Below the pieces are notes generated by a model that saw nothing but the letters and a program-made list of their open reading frames with translations, did no database searches and was not told where the DNA came from. From Faecalimonas sp. (GTDB taxonomy: Bacteria > Bacillota > Clostridia > Lachnospirales > Lachnospiraceae): a DNA stretch of 8,100 nt. The stretch covers positions 1 through 8,100 of the forward strand of contig JAHHTN010000083.1 of NCBI GenBank assembly GCA_020024645.1, in the 5' to 3' direction. Both the position numbers and the translations under genes were made by a program. Positions 4,657 through 8,100 of the stretch are shown here, in pieces. How positions within the stretch are numbered: position 1 is the first letter of the stretch; each line of letters opens with the position of its first letter.

Positions 4657-6489
4657 ATGAATAAATTAAAACTAAATTTACCAAAAGGTACTACAAAAAC
4701 AAAAATTGTAAAGATATGTGTTAAAAATGGTGACTCTATTGATGTTGGCAGTAAAATTGTGGAAATAGAGGGACAAAAAGGAAATATTTCTATAAAAAGT
4801 AATCAAAAGGGTATTGTAGAACACATTTTAATTAATGTTGGTGATATAGTTGAAGATGGTGTAGAGATATTAGAACTTTCTTCAAATAAAGTAGAATCAA
4901 TTAAATCTAACACAACAGGAACAATACAAAAGATATTTTTTAAAAATGGAGATTTAATTCAAGCTGGTGATGTTTTGATGAATATCGAAGCTAATAAAGG
5001 AGCTAAAGCTATTAAATCTACCGTATCAGGTCAGATAGTTGAAGTGTTAATTAGAGAAGGAGATAAGGTTAACTTAAATGACGACTTAATTAATATCGAT
5101 ACAACTATAAAAGTAGACATAAAAGAAGAAACAGATGACAATCATAGTGATGTATTAGTTATTGGTGGTGGGCCAGGTGGTTATGTGGCAGCAATTTATG
5201 CAGCTCAGCACGGTAAATCAGTTACACTAATTGAAAAAAATAAACTAGGAGGAACATGTCTTAACGTTGGGTGTATACCTACTAAAGCACTTGTTAAATC
5301 CTCTGAAGTGTTTGATGAAATTATTCATAGTGAACAATTTGGAATACAAGTTTCATCAGTAAAGGCAGATATCCTTTCAATCATGAACCATAAAGAAAAA
5401 GTAGTAAATAATTTAGTTGAAGGTATCGGCTTTTTAATGAATAAAAATAATGTAAAAGTTATTTACGGTGATGCGAAATTTTTAGATAAAAATAGTGTTG
5501 CAGTTAATGATATAACATTAACTGCAACAGATATTATCATTGCTACTGGATCAAAGATATCTAAAATTAATATTCCAGGTATTGATTTACCACACGTAAT
5601 GAACAGTACCGATGCTTTATCTGCTAAAGAATTACCAAAATCAATCGTTATTATTGGCGGTGGAGTTATTGGTATGGAATTTGCTTTTATCTATAAAAAT
5701 TTAGGTGTTGATGTTACTGTCGTTGAATTCATGGACAGATTATTAACAATGGTTGATTATGAAGCATCTGAAGAAATACTTAGAATCGCTAAAAATAAAG
5801 GAATTAAAGTACATCTTTCTTCTAAAGTAACATTAATAGAAGAAAATCAAGTGACATATGAACATGATAATATACAACATACTTTGCAATGTGATAAGGT
5901 TTTAGTAGCGATTGGTAGAGAACCACAACTAGATGGATTAGATATTGAAAAAGCAGGTTGTACATTAGCAAGAAAAGGCATTGAAGTAAACAACAAGATG
6001 CAAACAAACATTGAACACATTTATGCTATTGGTGATGTAACGAATATTATTCAATTAGCTCACGTTGCGAGTGAACAGGGAATTATTGCAGTTGATAATA
6101 TTTTAGGTCATAATAAAACTATGGATTATACTGCTGTTCCTAATGTGGTATTTACCGATCCTGAAATTGCATGTGTGGGAGTTGTGGAACAAGATGTAAA
6201 AGGATCTTATAAGAGTGCAAAATTTTATTTTGCATCTAATGGGAAAGCACAAACAATGCACAAAGAAGACGGATTTGTGAAAGTAATTCAAGATGAAAAA
6301 ACAAAGCAAATTATTGGAGCTACAATCATTGGTCCTGATGCTTCATCTTTAATTAGCACAATGACATTGGCAGTTCAAAATAAAATGAAAGCAGAGGATA
6401 TAGAAAAAACAATATTTGCACATCCTACAACTTCTGAAGCTATTCACGAGGCAGTATTAGGGTTGGGATTAGGGAGTATCCATCAATAA
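4657..6489 (+). CDS. lpdA: Dihydrolipoyl dehydrogenase with two N-terminal lipoyl domains
   Basis: This cytoplasmic flavoprotein (610 residues) reoxidises dihydrolipoyl groups and passes electrons to NAD+, or runs in reverse from NADH. The ATG at 4657 is chosen because AGGAG (4641-4645) precedes it; an upstream TTG lies within the hairpin. Two tandem lipoyl domains occupy residues about 5-75 and 80-150, with candidate lipoyl lysines Lys41 (EGQKGN) and Lys114 (EANKGA). A charged linker follows. The E3 core has the FAD motif GGGPGG (170-175), the redox pair Cys201/Cys206 (GGTCLNVGC), an NAD-binding GGGVIG near 333-338, AIGD near 457 and the catalytic His589/Glu594 (HPTTSE). A normal E3 has about 470 residues and known fused forms usually have one lipoyl domain; two is uncommon. 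No E1 or E2 gene is present. The 1-nt overlap with the ligase gene indicates coupled translation. All key residues are intact, so it should be active if expressed. Confidence 0.95.
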   Translation: MNKLKLNLPKGTTKTKIVKICVKNGDSIDVGSKIVEIEGQKGNISIKSNQKGIVEHILINVGDIVEDGVEILELSSNKVESIKSNTTGTIQKIFFKNGDLIQAGDVLMNIEANKGAKAIKSTVSGQIVEVLIREGDKVNLNDDLINIDTTIKVDIKEETDDNHSDVLVIGGGPGGYVAAIYAAQHGKSVTLIEKNKLGGTCLNVGCIPTKALVKSSEVFDEIIHSEQFGIQVSSVKADILSIMNHKEKVVNNLVEGIGFLMNKNNVKVIYGDAKFLDKNSVAVNDITLTATDIIIATGSKISKINIPGIDLPHVMNSTDALSAKELPKSIVIIGGGVIGMEFAFIYKNLGVDVTVVEFMDRLLTMVDYEASEEILRIAKNKGIKVHLSSKVTLIEENQVTYEHDNIQHTLQCDKVLVAIGREPQLDGLDIEKAGCTLARKGIEVNNKMQTNIEHIYAIGDVTNIIQLAHVASEQGIIAVDNILGHNKTMDYTAVPNVVFTDPEIACVGVVEQDVKGSYKSAKFYFASNGKAQTMHKEDGFVKVIQDEKTKQIIGATIIGPDASSLISTMTLAVQNKMKAEDIEKTIFAHPTTSEAIHEAVLGLGLGSIHQ

Positions 6490-7376
6490 TGTCATTTTTA
6501 TATGTATCACACATACACAACCCATATATTAATATAGCTAATGAATATAAAATTTTTCAAAAAGGTGAAGATGCCCTGTTTTTATGGGTCAACAAACCAT
6601 GCGTTATTGCAGGTAAAAATCAAAATACATTAACTGAATGGAATATAGAAAAAATTCGTTCATTAAATGTTGAGCCAGTTAGAAGATTAACTGGTGGAGG
6701 TTGTGTTTATCATGATTTAGGTAATTTGAATTTTTCGTTTATTGGAAGTGGTGATGAACCTAAATTTGATTTTTATCTGTCTATTATTATAGAAGCCTTA
6801 GAAAAATTTAATATTAAAGCAATAAGAAGTGGTCGTAATGATTTGTGTGTAAATGATAAAAAATTCTCTGGAACTGCTTATTTAAGTGAAGATGGTAAAC
6901 ATCTATTTCATGGAACTTTAATGGTAGATGTGAATATTCATCAGTTAGATAGTGTTTTAAACCCTAGTGCAATAAAGTTAGAATCCAAAGGAATTAAATC
7001 TGTAAGTGCACGAGTATGTAATTTATCTGAATATAATCCAAATATTACAGTTGACGCTTTAAGAGAAACTATTATTCGTGTATATAAAGAAAAAGTAAAT
7101 GATGTAATTTCTTTAGATCCACCTCCTACATCAGAACTAGCCAATATTTTGTCTTCTAAAAAATGGATTTATGGAGATTTTTCAAACGATAGTATTTTGT
7201 ATGAAATTAAAACAAATCAAGGGATTGTTAGTTGTTATATGAAAATAGAAGAAGGTATTATTAAAGATGTTGAAGTATATACAGACTCATTAGATATTAA
7301 TTATAGAGAAAAAGTTAAGAAAGCACTATTAAATCATCCCGTTGATAAAGTAGATTTAATTATTAGAAACATTTAA
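6489..7376 (+). CDS. lplA: Lipoate-protein ligase A
   Basis: This 295-residue cytoplasmic ligase activates free lipoate with ATP and transfers it to the lysine of lipoyl domains. The family motifs are intact: Arg65-Arg-Leu-Thr-Gly-Gly-Gly71 (TGGGC where SGGGA is common), YHDLGNLNFS (74-83), GRNDL (115-119), a lysine pair KK at 124-125 with SGTAY after it, and HGTLM (141-145). A short C-terminal accessory domain spans about 235-295, so this is the full-length type. Its ATG shares one base with the TAA of the dehydrogenase gene. AGGGAG at 6471-6476 supplies a ribosome-binding site inside that gene. The obvious substrates are the two lipoyl domains encoded just upstream. This makes the cassette independent of host lipoylation enzymes, provided free lipoate (or a similar acid) can be taken up. 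An octanoyl or lipoyl transferase of the same fold is a less likely alternative. Confidence 0.93.
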   Translation: MSFLYVSHIHNPYINIANEYKIFQKGEDALFLWVNKPCVIAGKNQNTLTEWNIEKIRSLNVEPVRRLTGGGCVYHDLGNLNFSFIGSGDEPKFDFYLSIIIEALEKFNIKAIRSGRNDLCVNDKKFSGTAYLSEDGKHLFHGTLMVDVNIHQLDSVLNPSAIKLESKGIKSVSARVCNLSEYNPNITVDALRETIIRVYKEKVNDVISLDPPPTSELANILSSKKWIYGDFSNDSILYEIKTNQGIVSCYMKIEEGIIKDVEVYTDSLDINYREKVKKALLNHPVDKVDLIIRNI

Positions 7377-7430
7377 TTGCTTTCATGTTATTATAGTAAG
7401 TACTTCTAGATATCTTTAATACTTTGCATA

Positions 7431-7465
7431 AAAGGATTATATTATGATTATTAGATAATCTTTTT
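7431..7465 (+). terminator. Probable terminator of the dehydrogenase-ligase operon
   Basis: An imperfect 10-bp A/T-rich stem (7431-7440 with 7455-7464, one G-T pair) and a 14-nt loop end in a T5 run, about 55 bases past the ligase stop. Its AT-rich make-up matches the cassette and differs from the GC-rich terminators that follow. Confidence 0.5.
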
Positions 7466-7549
7466 ATAACAGCTACTTTTTTCTTTATTCCCTTGTTTAT
7501 CGTATTTTACAATTCTCTAAACGTTAATCATTTTATTGTACCGCACCAG

Positions 7550-7577
7550 AGAGACGATCTTCGGATCGTCTCTTTTT
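7550..7577 (+). terminator. Strong Rho-independent terminator with TTCG loop
   Basis: A perfect 10-bp stem (7550-7559 with 7564-7573) closed by a C(TTCG)G tetraloop is followed by T7573-T7577. No gene of matching composition ends just upstream. It appears to be a host terminator left at the right edge of the AT-rich cassette. Confidence 0.85.
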
Positions 7578-7585
7578 CTTTGTGT

Positions 7586-7633
7586 AAAGCGGCTTTGCGA
7601 ATCTTTTAAGAATGGTTCGCAAGGCCGCTTTTT
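7586..7633 (+). terminator. Second tandem Rho-independent terminator
   Basis: A 16-bp stem (7586-7601 with 7616-7631, one G-T pair) and a 14-nt loop end in a T5 run. It lies 8 bases after the previous terminator. Double terminators of this kind usually follow strongly expressed genes, such as stable RNA or ribosomal operons, which here would have been displaced by the cassette. Confidence 0.8.
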
Positions 7634-8100
7634 GTGTTTGAGATAAAACAAATCCTTTGTGCGCCAAGGTGCCGTGTGGAATGAATGTTGAATGATAAAA
7701 TTGGAACTTCCCCAAAGCAGCCCGATCGGGACTTGAATCAAGGGACAAAGCGATGCGTTTCAGGAGGGATGAAGTTGTTTCTTAAAAACAGCGAAAGAGC
7801 GCGTAAAAAGGCAGTTAAAGGAAAATGAATTGGGAGCTGCAATGAGGTGTAAAGAAAATACAATACAAAACCGAGGAATGGACAGCTCCTTTTATGCAAA
7901 AATACCGCCCCAACAAGAATGGCGGCGGTATTTTTGTATTGATTGGACAGAATAGGAGCTTTTTAACGGGAGTTGACTGAAAAAGGGAACCTCTTTTTCA
8001 TATTAAAAAACAAGGGATAAATTTTTGCCGAAGAGGATAAAATTGCAGCAGAAAAGACAGAATTCGACCGGATAAGGGCTTGAATCCATGGCGAAAACCA
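7634..8100. other. Right-hand stretch without a confident gene
   Basis: I see no convincing protein gene here; open frames on the minus strand cross the terminators and look like chance. A possible 17-residue basic peptide on the plus strand (TTG at 7775, stop 7826-7828) has AGGAGG at 7762-7767, and its spacing would fit a leader peptide. At the window edge an ATG at 8088 with AAGGG at 8074-8078 could begin a gene (MAKT...), cut off after four codons. An 8-bp inverted repeat (7978-7985 with 7993-8000) lacks a following T-run. No tRNA cloverleaf was found. Confidence 0.35.
7898..7935 (+). terminator. Third Rho-independent terminator, symmetric
   Basis: A perfect 12-bp stem (7898-7909 with 7924-7935) surrounds a 14-nt loop, with an A5 run on the left arm and a T5 run on the right, so it could work in both directions. 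Together with the tandem pair at 7550-7633 it brackets about 260 bases that could encode a small RNA or short peptide. Confidence 0.75.

Noticed and set aside
7517..7748. Two overlapping minus-strand frames of 71 and 74 residues
   Set aside because: They run through both GC-rich terminators, lack convincing ribosome-binding sites and have no recognisable domain; the basic residues come from the hairpin repeats.
7720..7760. tRNA-like segment (GACTTGAATC)
   Set aside because: It resembles a T-loop, but there are no pairing T-stem, anticodon or acceptor arms around it.
7978..8000. 8-bp inverted repeat as a terminator
   Set aside because: The stem is mostly A-T and is followed by ATATTAAAA rather than a T-run, so termination is not supported.
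1..8100. CRISPR array or tandem repeat block
   Set aside because: No regularly spaced repeats were seen; the only long repeats are the two IS copies.

Overview
The window looks like a junction-rich accessory region in a Bacillota (Firmicutes) genome, probably a gut-type clostridial one; that placement is inference from sequence style alone. Two base compositions are interleaved. The left flank (1 to about 2412) and the insertion-sequence copy at 3955-4590 are moderately GC-rich. The blocks 2413-3954 and 4591 to about 7540 are strongly AT-rich in coding and intergenic DNA. The right edge (about 7541-8100) returns to a mixed composition with several strong terminators. The simplest reading is an AT-rich gene cassette acquired from a low-GC relative and decorated with IS30-family elements.

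Layout. 25-56 is a terminator for a gene to the left of the window. 84-1503 (minus) is a tyrosine recombinase that has lost its N-terminus and has proline where the catalytic tyrosine is expected. At 1504 it is fused abruptly to an IS30-family copy (1504-2412) that has lost its left end. Next come a LysR-type regulator (2484-3365, minus) and, divergently, a small AhpD-like protein (3596-3949, plus). A second, internally deleted IS30 copy (3955-4590, flanked by a 9-bp duplication) follows. Then come a dihydrolipoyl dehydrogenase carrying two N-terminal lipoyl domains (4657-6489) and a lipoate-protein ligase (6489-7376) that overlaps it by 1 nt. An operon terminator (7431-7465), two tandem GC-rich terminators (7550-7633) and a third (7898-7935) lie in a right-hand stretch with no confident gene.

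How the genes may work together. The AhpD-like protein has the exact spacing E-x11-C-x2-C-x3-H of the mycobacterial peroxidase AhpD, whose disulfide is reduced by a lipoylated protein that is itself recharged by dihydrolipoyl dehydrogenase. Here the dehydrogenase carries its own lipoyl arms, and the ligase that would attach lipoate is co-transcribed. No 2-oxoacid dehydrogenase E1 or E2 gene and no glycine-cleavage gene is present. I infer a self-contained NADH-to-lipoyl-to-CxxC redox chain, controlled by the divergent LysR regulator. Its final substrate (peroxide, another oxidant or an unrelated disulfide) cannot be read from the sequence.

Before the second IS copy arrived, the AhpD-like gene and the dehydrogenase gene were separated by only about 60-70 bp, containing a terminator-like hairpin. 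All four AT-rich genes therefore probably formed one unit.
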